Source: an uncultured Collinsella sp. (GTDB taxonomy: Bacteria > Actinomycetota > Coriobacteriia > Coriobacteriales > Coriobacteriaceae). Taken from it: 18,139 nt of DNA. The stretch is from positions 1 to 18,139 of the forward strand of contig CABURG010000019.1 in NCBI GenBank assembly GCA_902493835.1, in the 5' to 3' direction. The position numbers and the translations under genes are program-made. Shown here in pieces: positions 1 through 6,700 of the stretch (its first letter is position 1; each line of letters starts with the position of its first letter). The notes under the pieces were generated by a model. The model did no database searches, had not been told where the DNA came from, and was given only the letters and a program-made list of their open reading frames with translations.

Positions 1-136
1 CGACGTCGACGTGCGGAGTGTAGGACGATGAGGTGCGGGTTCCGATCATGGGTGCGGCTTTCGAATCCGGGTGGACATGGCACAGGGGCGGCGCAGGACA
101 AACGCTGGTGATGAATTTGCCCGCGTGACAATTGGG
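1..136. other. Left-edge intergenic DNA, no supported gene
   Basis: This is the sequence downstream of the ABC-transporter ATPase gene. I see no convincing hairpin with a T-tract and no ribosome-binding site. On the minus strand a reading frame from an ATG at 47-49 stays open to the window edge, but it has no Shine-Dalgarno and cannot be judged from 16 codons. The hexamer GTGCGG occurs three times within 60 bp, without obvious meaning. Confidence 0.4.
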
Positions 137-901
137 TTAGTGGCCCTTAATGGAGTTGAGGAAGTCCTGGGCGCGCTTGGTCTGGGGGTGGTCGAAGAAC
201 TCGTCGGGCGTGCCGGTTTCCACGATCTGGCCGTCGGCCATAAACACGACGCGATCGGCAACGCGGCGGGCGAAGTTCATCTCGTGCGTGATGACGATCA
301 TCGTCATGCCCTGCTGAGCCAGACGGACCATGACCTCGAGCACCTCGTTGATCATTTCGGGGTCAAGGGCGCTCGTGGGCTCGTCAAAAAGCATGGCCTT
401 GGGTTGCATGGCAAGCGAGCGGGCGATGGCTACGCGCTGCTGCTGGCCGCCCGAGAGCTGTGCGGGCACCTTATCGGCCTGCTCGGCAACGCCCACGCGG
501 CCCAGCAGGTCCATGGCGCGCTCACGAGCTTCCTCCTTGGAGACGCCCAGCACATCGACCGGTCCCAGCATGACGTTCTGCAGTACGGTCATATGTGCAA
601 ACAGGTTGAACTGTTGGAACACCATGCCCAACTCGGCGCGCATGCGGGCAAGATCCTTGCCTTCCTGCGGCAGGGGCTCGCCCTCGATGAGGATCTCGCC
701 CGAGTCGATGGTCTCCAGGCGGTTGATGGTGCGGCACATGGTCGACTTGCCCGAGCCCGAGGGTCCGATCACAACGACGACCTCGCCGCGGTCGACCGAG
801 AGATTGATGTCGTTGAGAACGTGCAGATCGCCGTAGTGCTTATCGACGTGCCTGAGCTCGATCAGCGGCTGATTGCCGGTGGAAGAGGTGCTCTGTGCCA
901 T
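137..901 (-). CDS. Polar amino-acid ABC transporter, ATP-binding subunit (GlnQ/GluA type)
   Basis: This is the cytoplasmic ATPase that powers import of a polar amino acid, probably glutamate or glutamine. All nucleotide-binding motifs are present in the 254-aa protein: Walker A GPSGSGKST at residues 46-54, a Q-loop glutamine near 97, the signature LSGGQQQR at 149-156, Walker B MLFDEPTSALD at 170-180, and the switch histidine in THEMNF near 206. The motif wording (FNLFAHMTVLQNV, PTSALDPE) is typical of the polar amino-acid uptake (PAAT) family, and 254 aa is the usual length. It is last in a four-gene minus-strand operon, 36 bp after the 277-aa permease, with an AAGGAGC ribosome-binding site ahead of its ATG. 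The substrate cannot be fixed from the ATPase alone. Family confidence is very high; glutamate specificity is inferred from the operon. Confidence 0.96.
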   Translation of the reverse strand: MAQSTSSTGNQPLIELRHVDKHYGDLHVLNDINLSVDRGEVVVVIGPSGSGKSTMCRTINRLETIDSGEILIEGEPLPQEGKDLARMRAELGMVFQQFNLFAHMTVLQNVMLGPVDVLGVSKEEARERAMDLLGRVGVAEQADKVPAQLSGGQQQRVAIARSLAMQPKAMLFDEPTSALDPEMINEVLEVMVRLAQQGMTMIVITHEMNFARRVADRVVFMADGQIVETGTPDEFFDHPQTKRAQDFLNSIKGH

Positions 902-937
902 GGTGCTCGGCTCCTTATGACTCGAAATGGTAAAGTG

Positions 938-1771
938 TTAGCGGATGATGGTCGCGCCGGTCTTGTGCGAAACATAGACAGCGGCCTTGTTAATCGCGAC
1001 GTTGATGAGGATGTAGATGACCGCGATCACCAGGTAGACCGATACGAGGGCGTCGTAGTTGGTAATGAGCACGCGGGCATTTTGCATGAGGTCGGGGTAG
1101 CTCACCACGTAGGCAACGGTGGTGTCCTTGACTACGACCACAAGCTGCGAAATCAAGGACGGAATGATAAACCGAATAGCCTGCGGCAACACGATTTTAA
1201 AGGTGATTTTGGCCTTGGAGAGACCGAGCGCTTGGGCTGCCTCGACCTGACCGCGCGGCACGGCATTGACGCCGGCGCGGAAAATCTCGGCCAGCACGCC
1301 GGCTGCGGCGAGCGCGACGGGAAGCGTGAGCATCCAAAACGACGGCAGCGAGATCTTGTACTGCGGCAGCACCAAAAAGAAGAAGTAGATGAACAGCAGG
1401 CTCGGCACGCCGCGGAAGAAGTCGGTAAGCACGCGGCAGACCAGCTGCAGCGGCTTAATGTCGCTGGTGCGGCCGAGCATGAGGGCGAGGCCCAACACCA
1501 GCGCAATGGCGCCCGCGGTCAGTGCGACCTTGACGGTGCCCTCAAAGCCGGCAAGCAGGAACTTCCAGGTGGTGAGGTGCGTAAAGAAGTACCAGTAGTG
1601 GACCGAAAGCTGACCGGTCACATAAAAGCGCTGCAGTACCAAGGTGATGAGCGCTGCCACGGCAACCAATGAGATGGCGGTGCCGATGCGAATCTTGACG
1701 CGCATCTTGGGGCCGGGAGCCTCGTAGAGCGCATCACGCATGGTAAGCGCAGGGGAGGAATGCTTGCTCAT
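938..1771 (-). CDS. Polar amino-acid ABC transporter permease (GluD-like)
   Basis: This inner-membrane permease pairs with the neighbouring 219-aa permease to form the transport channel. The 277-aa protein has an N-terminal cytoplasmic stretch of about 30 residues, a first membrane helix at roughly 29-47, and a core from about 75 with several helices. The EAA loop that docks onto the ATPase is visible at about 177-200 (EAAQALGLSKAKITF followed by IVLPQAI). The FFRGVPSLLFIYF segment near 118-130 is the usual PAAT-family signature. The longer N-terminus compared with its partner resembles GluD of the corynebacterial glutamate system. Its ATG overlaps the stop of the upstream permease by 4 bp (ATGA), so the two are probably translationally coupled and made in equal amounts. 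Confidence 0.94.
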   Translation of the reverse strand: MSKHSSPALTMRDALYEAPGPKMRVKIRIGTAISLVAVAALITLVLQRFYVTGQLSVHYWYFFTHLTTWKFLLAGFEGTVKVALTAGAIALVLGLALMLGRTSDIKPLQLVCRVLTDFFRGVPSLLFIYFFFLVLPQYKISLPSFWMLTLPVALAAAGVLAEIFRAGVNAVPRGQVEAAQALGLSKAKITFKIVLPQAIRFIIPSLISQLVVVVKDTTVAYVVSYPDLMQNARVLITNYDALVSVYLVIAVIYILINVAINKAAVYVSHKTGATIIR

Positions 1772-2427
1772 CGGAGGATCCTCACCTTCTTATCGATATA
1801 GTTGCCAATGTGGCTCACCACAAAGGCCGTGCCCAGGTAGCCGAGCGCCGAGATAAAGAACGCGGCGACGCCGCCAAGTGAGCGCGTGTTGATGTAGCTC
1901 ACCACGCCGGTGAGCTCTTGCGGCTTAAGCGGCACCTGGCTGCCGAGCGCGGTGGTGAGCATGACGGCGATAAAGAGGTTGGTCATGGGCAGCACGCTCG
2001 AACGCAGCGCCTGCGGAATCACGATCTTGGCGAGGATAAGGCTGAAGCTCATCCCCAGCGAGCGGGCGGCTTCCACCTGGCCGACGCCGACGGTGTTGAT
2101 GCCGCTCATAAAGTTCTCGGAGCCAAAGGCCGAGCCCAAAAGGACCGTGGCGACGATAACGCAGGTGCGGTAGGGCAGAACGACCTTAAGCGGCGGCAGC
2201 GCATAGACGACGATGATGAGCAGCGCGATGCCGGGGATGTTACGGAAGACCTGAACATACAGGTCGCCAAAGACGCGCAGCGGCTTGAGCGGCGACACGC
2301 GCATCACGGTGACGGCGACGGCCAACACCATGGCGATGGCAAACGACTCAAGCGTCATGCCCCAGGTTGCTAGCAGCGCGTCGATATAGTTCTGGCCATA
2401 GAGCGACCAGAGCTCGGAGAGACTCAT
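1768..2427 (-). CDS. Polar amino-acid ABC transporter permease (GluC-like)
   Basis: This is the second channel-forming permease of the importer. It is 219 aa long, with hydrophobic segments at roughly 17-43, 57-80, 86-105 and 185-208 and the ATPase-docking EAA loop at about 119-141 (EAARSLGMSFSLILAKI then VIPQAL). FRNIPGIALLI near 61-71 matches the conserved FRxxP region of PAAT permeases. The start is supported by a strong GGGAGGTC ribosome-binding site a few bases upstream (about 2431-2438 on the plus-strand numbering). It lies 138 bp after the binding-protein gene, separated from it by the hairpin at 2452-2477, and overlaps the next permease by 4 bp. Confidence 0.94.
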   Translation of the reverse strand: MSLSELWSLYGQNYIDALLATWGMTLESFAIAMVLAVAVTVMRVSPLKPLRVFGDLYVQVFRNIPGIALLIIVVYALPPLKVVLPYRTCVIVATVLLGSAFGSENFMSGINTVGVGQVEAARSLGMSFSLILAKIVIPQALRSSVLPMTNLFIAVMLTTALGSQVPLKPQELTGVVSYINTRSLGGVAAFFISALGYLGTAFVVSHIGNYIDKKVRILR

Positions 2428-2451
2428 GCGGACCTCCCGTCGATAAGGAAA

Positions 2452-2477
2452 GGGGCTCCCGTGTGTACGGAAGCCCC
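2452..2477 (-). terminator. Intra-operon hairpin between binding protein and permeases
   Basis: Read on the minus strand this is a 10-bp stem, GGGGCTTCCG pairing with CGGGAGCCCC, around the loop TACACA. One pair is a G-U wobble in the minus-strand RNA but would be a C-A mismatch in a plus-strand RNA, which supports the minus orientation. Only a broken T-tract (TTTCCTT) follows, so it is more likely a leaky terminator or a 3' mRNA stabiliser than a full stop. Such structures commonly let the binding protein be made in excess over the membrane parts. Confidence 0.72.
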
Positions 2478-2565
2478 GACAACTCAGTGAGGAAACAGTT
2501 TACCGCAATAAAGCGTACCATGCGTTTCCATATGGTTTCGCTGCGGCCGTTACCAGGCTCGCTGC

Positions 2566-3561
2566 CTAGGCGCCGATCTCGGGCAGCTCGGGAACATTGG
2601 TGTCGCCCGTACGGTCGCCGATGCAGATCTGCCACAGCTCAGTCCAGGTGCCGTCGTCCTCGATCTTCTTAAGGAAGTCGTTGACGAAGGCGACGCCGTC
2701 GGAATCGAGCGGCAGACCAATGCCATAGGGCTCCTTGTTGCCAAAGGACTTGCCGGCGATCTTGTACTTACCGGGCTCGCGGACCAGGGCGCTCTGCTGC
2801 ATGTTGTTGTCGATGACGTAGGCATCGACGCGGCCCTGCTGGAGTGCCTGGCGGGCCTCCTCGTCGGTCTTGAACTCCTGCTGGCTGGCCTTGGGAGCGA
2901 GCTCCTCCAGGATGGCGGGACCGTTGGAGCCGGACTGGACGGCGACGTTCTTGTCGGCCAGGTCGTCGACGCTCTTGATGTCGTCGTTGTCGGCAAGCAC
3001 CAGGATGGCCTGCTGCGTGTAGTAATAGGGACCGGCAAAGGAGACGAGCTTCTTGCGCTCGTCAGTGATGGTGTAGGTGGCAAAGACAGCGTCGACCTGG
3101 CCGTTCTGCAGAACGGACTCGCGCGTGTCCGAGGTCACCTGGGTGATCTCGACCTTGTTCTCGCCCAGAATGTAGTTGGACAGGAGCTGCGCGATACCGG
3201 CGTCGAAACCGCGGGTCTGACCGTCTTTCTCGTTGAGGAGGGAGAAGAGCGTGGAGGTCTGAACGCCACCGATCTTAAAGACGCCGGCGTCCTTGACGGC
3301 CGTGGCCCAGGTGCTGGCGGCGATGGCGTCGTCATCGGCCTTGGGGCCGTCGTTGACGAGCTTGTCGAATGCCTTGGCATCGAGCGTGGTGGAAGCCTCG
3401 GTATCCTCGGAGCCCTTGGAGGAGCCGGTGGCGGAACCCTTGTCGGCCTCGGCGCTGGTGTCGGAGCAGCCGGCAAGACCAAGGCCGGCGACGGTTGCGA
3501 AGGTGGCGGCAACGAAGCCGCGGCGGTCGAGAACGACCTGCTGGGAGAGGTTCTTGCTCAT
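2566..3561 (-). CDS. Glutamate-type ABC transporter substrate-binding lipoprotein (GluB-like)
   Basis: This extracellular solute-binding protein of family 3 captures the amino acid and delivers it to the permeases. The 331-aa product starts with a lipoprotein signal: a twin-arginine-like DRRGFV at about 12-17, a hydrophobic stretch, and the lipobox LAGC ending at Cys32, the predicted lipid-anchored residue. A Ser/Thr/Glu/Lys-rich linker of about 30 residues follows, typical of surface lipoproteins in Gram-positives. The binding fold then contains GFDAGIAQLL, VFATYTITDERKKLVSFAGPYY and VAVQSGSNG, all characteristic of this family and of GluB-type proteins. It is first in the operon, behind a good promoter and an AAAGGTG ribosome-binding site. 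Glutamate is the likeliest ligand; another polar amino acid is possible. Confidence 0.94.
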   Translation of the reverse strand: MSKNLSQQVVLDRRGFVAATFATVAGLGLAGCSDTSAEADKGSATGSSKGSEDTEASTTLDAKAFDKLVNDGPKADDDAIAASTWATAVKDAGVFKIGGVQTSTLFSLLNEKDGQTRGFDAGIAQLLSNYILGENKVEITQVTSDTRESVLQNGQVDAVFATYTITDERKKLVSFAGPYYYTQQAILVLADNDDIKSVDDLADKNVAVQSGSNGPAILEELAPKASQQEFKTDEEARQALQQGRVDAYVIDNNMQQSALVREPGKYKIAGKSFGNKEPYGIGLPLDSDGVAFVNDFLKKIEDDGTWTELWQICIGDRTGDTNVPELPEIGA

Positions 3562-3604
3562 GGTAGAACACCTTTCTCAATAAAATCCCTAGCGGTTGAG
3601 TAGA

Positions 3605-3634
3605 GTTATACCCTATCCCGCTCAAATGGGTCAA
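3605..3634 (-). promoter_or_regulatory. SigA-type promoter of the amino-acid ABC operon
   Basis: On the minus strand TTGACC (3629-3634) is followed after 18 bp by TATAAC (3605-3610). Transcription would start near 3598, giving a leader of about 35 nt before the binding-protein ATG. Both hexamers are close to consensus and nothing better lies upstream, so this is the likely main promoter of the four-gene operon. No operator-like palindrome overlaps it. Confidence 0.75.
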
Positions 3635-3681
3635 CACGAAATAACTCAGAAACATACTTGTCTTATGGGTAATTCTACCTA

Positions 3682-3706
3682 CCAAAAAGGGACAGGTTTA
3701 TTTTGG
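3682..3706. repeat. GGGACAG repeat, copy A
   Basis: CCAAAA and TTTTGG flank a core containing AGGGACAGG. It is one of four intergenic sequences in the window that share GGGACAG inside a hairpin (others at 3868-3908, 8844-8865 and 9559-9595). The 6-bp stem is the shortest of the clear copies. It lies in the gap upstream of the ABC operon and downstream of no obvious gene, so a terminator role is unlikely. Confidence 0.55.
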
Positions 3707-3785
3707 CAGGTTTTATCTGGGCAAACGCCGATTATTACAGCTGAGAAAGCGTTTTGCGGATGGCGTGGTCGCTCGCGGCGGTCGC

Positions 3786-3823
3786 TATAATGGCGGCAAC
3801 GCGACACGTATATAAGTAAGGAG
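3786..3823 (+). promoter_or_regulatory. Promoter and ribosome-binding site of a truncated gene
   Basis: A consensus TATAAT (3786-3791) lies about 40 bp ahead of the ATG at 3831, and AAGGAG (3818-3823) sits 7 nt before that ATG. No good -35 hexamer is visible at 16-18 bp; the upstream sequence is GC-rich. The signals look like those of a working gene, yet the frame behind them ends after 12 codons. Confidence 0.55.
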
Positions 3824-3830
3824 ATCGCGT

Positions 3831-3869
3831 ATGAACGGCTATTCGTTTTTCGCGCCGACCATGACTTAG
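3831..3869 (+). pseudogene. 5' stump of an iron-containing alcohol dehydrogenase gene
   Basis: The ATG at 3831 opens a 12-codon frame, MNGYSFFAPTMT, ending in TAG. The pattern M-N-x-aromatic-x-F-x-x-P-T is how butanol-dehydrogenase-like iron alcohol dehydrogenases begin (for example YqhD starts MNNFNLHTPT); in intact genes K/R-hydrophobic-hydrophobic-F-G would follow. Here the match stops at APT, exactly where a 16-bp inverted repeat begins, and nothing resembling the remaining roughly 370 codons follows. I read this as a promoter, ribosome-binding site and first ten codons left behind after loss of the gene body. A genuine 12-residue leader peptide is the alternative. Homology over ten residues is weak evidence, so this is a moderate call. 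Confidence 0.45.
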
Positions 3870-3908
3870 AACCACCACAAAGGGGACAGGCACCTTTGTG
3901 GTGGTTCT
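3868..3908. repeat. GGGACAG repeat, copy B, with perfect 16-bp stem
   Basis: Positions 3868-3883 pair perfectly with 3893-3908 around the 9-nt loop GGACAGGCA. The stop codon of the alcohol-dehydrogenase stump overlaps the left arm. The right arm is followed by TGCAG, not a T-tract, so it is not a standard terminator. The loop and inner stem share AAAGGGGACAGG with the other copies in the window while the outer stem is unique to this copy. Confidence 0.7.
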
Positions 3909-3939
3909 TGCAGATGTGGCGGCCTGCCTCTCTGTTTTG

Positions 3940-4073
3940 TCTCAATCTGTAACAGGTAGACGAGGAAATGGGTTCTAGCTGTTACAGATCGAGATTATCT
4001 CTTCAGGGGATTCGAATGTCTCGATCTGTAACAGTTAGACGGGAATTCGGGCCCTAGATGTTACAGATTGAGA
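3940..4073. repeat. Tandem pair of imperfect palindromic repeats, 79-bp period
   Basis: Unit 1 has arms 3940-3954 (TCTCAATCTGTAACA) and 3980-3994; unit 2 has arms 4019-4033 (TCTCGATCTGTAACA) and 4059-4073. In each unit the arms are inverted repeats with one mismatch in 15, and an inner TAGA/TCTA or TAG/CTA pairing extends the stem. Corresponding arms of the two units are exactly 79 bp apart, so the pair is a tandem direct repeat of a palindromic unit. It sits between the alcohol-dehydrogenase stump and the terminator of the DXS-like gene. No T-tract or coding frame accompanies it. Confidence 0.75.
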
Positions 4074-4085
4074 TAATCGCGCCGC

Positions 4086-4127
4086 GAAAATAAAAACCTC
4101 CGCAGGGGTGCTTCCCTTGCGGAGGTT
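4086..4127 (-). terminator. Rho-independent terminator of the DXS-like gene
   Basis: On the minus strand AACCTCCGCA pairs with TGCGGAGGTT (4095-4104 with 4118-4127), extended by GGG/CCC past one mismatch, and is followed at once by TTTTTATTTT. The hairpin begins 3 bp after the TAA of the DXS-like gene. It is a textbook intrinsic terminator. Confidence 0.9.
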
Positions 4128-4129
4128 AT

Positions 4130-5911
4130 TTACTCGTTGAGTAGCCTTACGGCTTCGGCGGCCATGTTCTCGACCGTCATGCCGTTCTGCGCGAGCAGCT
4201 CGTTGGGGTCGTAGCGGTCGGGGAAGCCCTTGGCGATGCCAAAGGTGCGCGTGCGCACAGGCGTGCAGGCCAAGTAGCACGCGACACGCTCGCCCCACCC
4301 ACCGTCCAAGATGCCGTCCTCGAGGGTGACGACAACGCGATGCTCGGCGGCAAGGCTGTCGAGAAACTTGCGGTCAAGCTCGGTTGCAAAGCGCGGGTTG
4401 ACGAGCGTGGCCTCGATGCCGTACTCGGCAGCCAAGCGGTTTGCCACGCGCTCGCCCAGTTCAAAGAAGTCGCCAAGCGCAAGCACGGCTACATCGCGGC
4501 CCTGACGCGCGACGTTGTAGCGCACGACGCTGTAATCGGCGCCCTCGGCGGGCGCCAGATCGGGACGGCTTACCAGGCCGATGCCCGGTACGCGGATTGC
4601 CACGGGATGCTCGCGGTGGTCGAGCGACCAGCTCAGCATGGACAGGTATTCTTCCATGCAGGCCGGTGCCAGGTAGCGCATGTTGGGAAGTCCGCCCAGC
4701 ATGGAAATATCAAAGAACGAGAGGTGCGTCTCGGACGTTGTGCCAAAGACCGAAGCGCCAAACACCAGGATGGTTGCGGGGGCGTCGTTGAGGCACAGGT
4801 CGTGCCACAGTTCATCGTAGGCGCGCTGCAAAAACGTGCCGTATGCGCCAAAGACCGGCTTGGCGCCGGCGCTGGCGAGCGCGGTGGCAAAGGTGACGGC
4901 GTGTTCTTCGGCAATGCCCACGTCGACAAACTGCTTGCCTGCCGCGGCGCGAAGCTCGGGCGTAAAGCCCATGATATAGGGCGTGGCAGCCGTGATAGCG
5001 ACAACCTGCGGGTCGTTCGCGATAGCGGCGTTGAGTGCCTCGCTCGTAATATCGGCATAGGTGCGCGGTGCGGGCTCGCTCGGGTGGCCCGGGCAAAGTT
5101 TGCGACCGGTTGCCATATCGAAGGGCCCCACATGATGCCAGTGCTCGGGGTCGCTCTGGGCTGGCTCAAAGCCCTTGCCCTTGGCGGTGGAGACGTGCAG
5201 CACGATGGGATGATCGATATCGCGCAGCTCCTGCAGCGTATCGACCAGCGCTTGGACATCGTTACCGGCGTCCAGGTAGCGATAGTCGAGCCCCAGCGCG
5301 CGGAAAACGTTGCGCTCGCAGGTGCCGTTGCTGGCGCGCAGCTCGGCCAGATTGCGATACAGGCCACCGTGGTTTTCGGCAATGGACTGGTCGTTATCGT
5401 TGACGATAATGATCAAGTTGCTGTCGAGATCGGCGGCATTGTTAAAGCCCTCAAACGCCAGACCGCCCGAAAGCGAGCCGTCGCCAATAACGGTAATGAC
5501 GTTATACGTGTCACCCGCCAGGTCGCGCGCGTGGGCAAGACCGCAGCCCAAGCTCACCGAGGTCGAGGTGTGACCCATGGCAAACAGGTCATGCTCGGAC
5601 TCGTCGGGATTGGCAAAGCCAGAGGCCTCGCCATAACGCTCCGGATCGATATAGGTGTACGCGCGCCCGGTCAGCGCCTTGTGGGCGTAGGTCTGGTGCG
5701 AAACGTCAAAGACAAGCTTGTCGATGGGGGAGTTAAACACGCGATGGAGTGCGACCGTGAGTTCAACGACGCCTAGGTTGGGGGCAACGTGTCCGCCGAC
5801 AGCGGCGGAGCTTTCGAGGATGGCGTGGCGAATCTCGTCGCAGAGCTGCGGGAGCTCGGCGCGATTAAGAGCCTTGACGTCCTCGGGCGTTGTCGTTTGC
5901 GTAAGCAGCAT
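4130..5911 (-). CDS. DXS-like thiamine-diphosphate enzyme (divergent 1-deoxy-D-xylulose-5-phosphate synthase)
   Basis: This 593-aa protein has the DXS/transketolase architecture: a thiamine-diphosphate half (His41 in GGHVAPNLG, GDGSLSGG at 143-150, NDND at 171-174), a pyrimidine half with catalytic Glu335 in DVGIAEEHAVTF, and a C-terminal transketolase domain. DXS makes deoxyxylulose 5-phosphate from pyruvate and glyceraldehyde 3-phosphate for isoprenoids, thiamine and pyridoxal. It is shorter than typical DXS (about 620-640 aa), and the region that binds the acceptor phosphate is changed: where E. coli DXS has DRAGIVGADGQTH this protein has FGASVFGTTSETH, and YPRG is replaced by VPGI. The His of the TH pair (His396) remains. 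It stands alone with its own terminator and no isoprenoid genes nearby. The ribosome-binding site is weak (GGAG, 12 nt away), but the N-terminus MLLTQTTTPEDVKAL fits DXS starts. The true substrate may differ from that of DXS. Confidence 0.85.
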   Translation of the reverse strand: MLLTQTTTPEDVKALNRAELPQLCDEIRHAILESSAAVGGHVAPNLGVVELTVALHRVFNSPIDKLVFDVSHQTYAHKALTGRAYTYIDPERYGEASGFANPDESEHDLFAMGHTSTSVSLGCGLAHARDLAGDTYNVITVIGDGSLSGGLAFEGFNNAADLDSNLIIIVNDNDQSIAENHGGLYRNLAELRASNGTCERNVFRALGLDYRYLDAGNDVQALVDTLQELRDIDHPIVLHVSTAKGKGFEPAQSDPEHWHHVGPFDMATGRKLCPGHPSEPAPRTYADITSEALNAAIANDPQVVAITAATPYIMGFTPELRAAAGKQFVDVGIAEEHAVTFATALASAGAKPVFGAYGTFLQRAYDELWHDLCLNDAPATILVFGASVFGTTSETHLSFFDISMLGGLPNMRYLAPACMEEYLSMLSWSLDHREHPVAIRVPGIGLVSRPDLAPAEGADYSVVRYNVARQGRDVAVLALGDFFELGERVANRLAAEYGIEATLVNPRFATELDRKFLDSLAAEHRVVVTLEDGILDGGWGERVACYLACTPVRTRTFGIAKGFPDRYDPNELLAQNGMTVENMAAEAVRLLNE

Positions 5912-5936
5912 CGTTGTGGGTTACTCCATGCGAATC

Positions 5937-5950
5937 GAGCGCCGGCGCTC
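5937..5950. promoter_or_regulatory. Perfect 14-bp palindrome in the DXS-like gene leader
   Basis: GAGCGCCGGCGCTC is a perfect palindrome 26 bp upstream of the DXS-like ATG. It lies in the 228-bp divergent gap shared with the HD-domain gene, which also holds CAAAACGTTTTG (6039-6050, a perfect 12-bp palindrome) and CGCCA-AC-TGGCG (6024-6035). One of these may be an operator; which, if any, cannot be told from sequence. I could not place confident -35/-10 pairs for either divergent gene. Confidence 0.35.
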
Positions 5951-6038
5951 CCTCGGCCGGCACAATTGCACAGAACAGTCTCGCACATTTTGGCGTTTGA
6001 TATGTGACGGCGGCGCGGTAATTCGCCAACTGGCGGGG

Positions 6039-6050
6039 CAAAACGTTTTG
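6039..6050. promoter_or_regulatory. Perfect 12-bp palindrome in the divergent intergenic region
   Basis: CAAAACGTTTTG lies about 128 bp upstream of the DXS-like start and 90 bp upstream of the HD-gene start. It is a candidate binding site for a dimeric regulator, on sequence symmetry alone. Confidence 0.3.
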
Positions 6051-6139
6051 TCCGATGCCATACTGGTAGATTCGATGATGATTTTATTCAATGCGTGCAG
6101 GCCGTGGCTTGCCGCCGTGAGCCGCTGGAAGGAGGCAGC

Positions 6140-6697
6140 ATGTCTGATGCCGTTCGTGCCGAGAAAATCGCGCACGAGGTCGACTATGCCGCCCACCAGC
6201 TGGCCCAGGCGGGCCGCTTGGACCTGACGCACGAGTTTATCCAGCATGGCGACGTGACGGTCTATGCACATGTGACTTCGGTAGCGCGGGCGAGCCTGTC
6301 CTTTGCCGAGCGCTTGGGCCGTGCTGGCATTTCGGTCGACCGTGCATCGCTGTTGCGCGGAGCCTTGTTACACGATTACTTTCTCTACGATTGGCATGAC
6401 CCCGATCCGAGCCATCGACTGCACGGATTTCGGCATCCATTTTTTGCCCTGGCACGTGCCGAAGAGGATTTTGAGCTGACGCCGCGCGAACGGAATATTA
6501 TCGCGCGACATATGTTTCCGCTGGTGCCAGTGCCGCCGACGTGTCGCGAGGCATGGATTGTGTGCCTGGCAGATAAATGGTGCGCGCTGCGCGAGACGGT
6601 CGCCGGCCGTCTGCCGCGCAAAGACGGCGTGAACGATTTGAACGAGGGCTCGAGTGACGGCTCGAGTAAAGCATCGAGCGAAAAGAGGAGAGGGTAG
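6140..6697 (+). CDS. HD-domain phosphohydrolase-like protein
   Basis: This 185-aa cytoplasmic protein belongs to the metal-dependent HD superfamily, whose members hydrolyse phosphomono- or diesters. The metal-binding pattern is readable: His44 in YAHVTSVAR, the His78-Asp79 doublet in GALLHDYFLYDWH, further histidines at about 95, 99 and 124, and Asp145 in LADKWCAL. I chose ATG 6140 over an upstream in-frame ATG at 6095 because GGAAGGAGG (6127-6135) lies just ahead of it. The C-terminus is a low-complexity Ser/Asp/Lys/Arg tail. It ends 3 bp before the CmpB-like gene, so the two form an operon. The substrate is unknown; the protein is smaller than RelA/SpoT or cyclic-di-nucleotide HD enzymes and has no extra domain. 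Confidence 0.85.
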   Translation: MSDAVRAEKIAHEVDYAAHQLAQAGRLDLTHEFIQHGDVTVYAHVTSVARASLSFAERLGRAGISVDRASLLRGALLHDYFLYDWHDPDPSHRLHGFRHPFFALARAEEDFELTPRERNIIARHMFPLVPVPPTCREAWIVCLADKWCALRETVAGRLPRKDGVNDLNEGSSDGSSKASSEKRRG

Positions 6698-6700
6698 ACG

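Noticed and set aside
71..1672. 533-aa open frame on the plus strand opposite the ABC ATPase and permease genes
   Set aside because: It mirrors real minus-strand genes, has no ribosome-binding site, and its composition (rich in His, Asp, Gly, Leu) is typical of antisense frames in GC-rich coding DNA.
3940..4073. CRISPR array
   Set aside because: Only two units, each itself palindromic over 55 bp, with no uniform repeat-spacer pattern and no cas genes nearby.
4340..5776. 478-aa plus-strand open frame
   Set aside because: Antisense of the DXS-like gene, whose motifs are unambiguous; no start signals.
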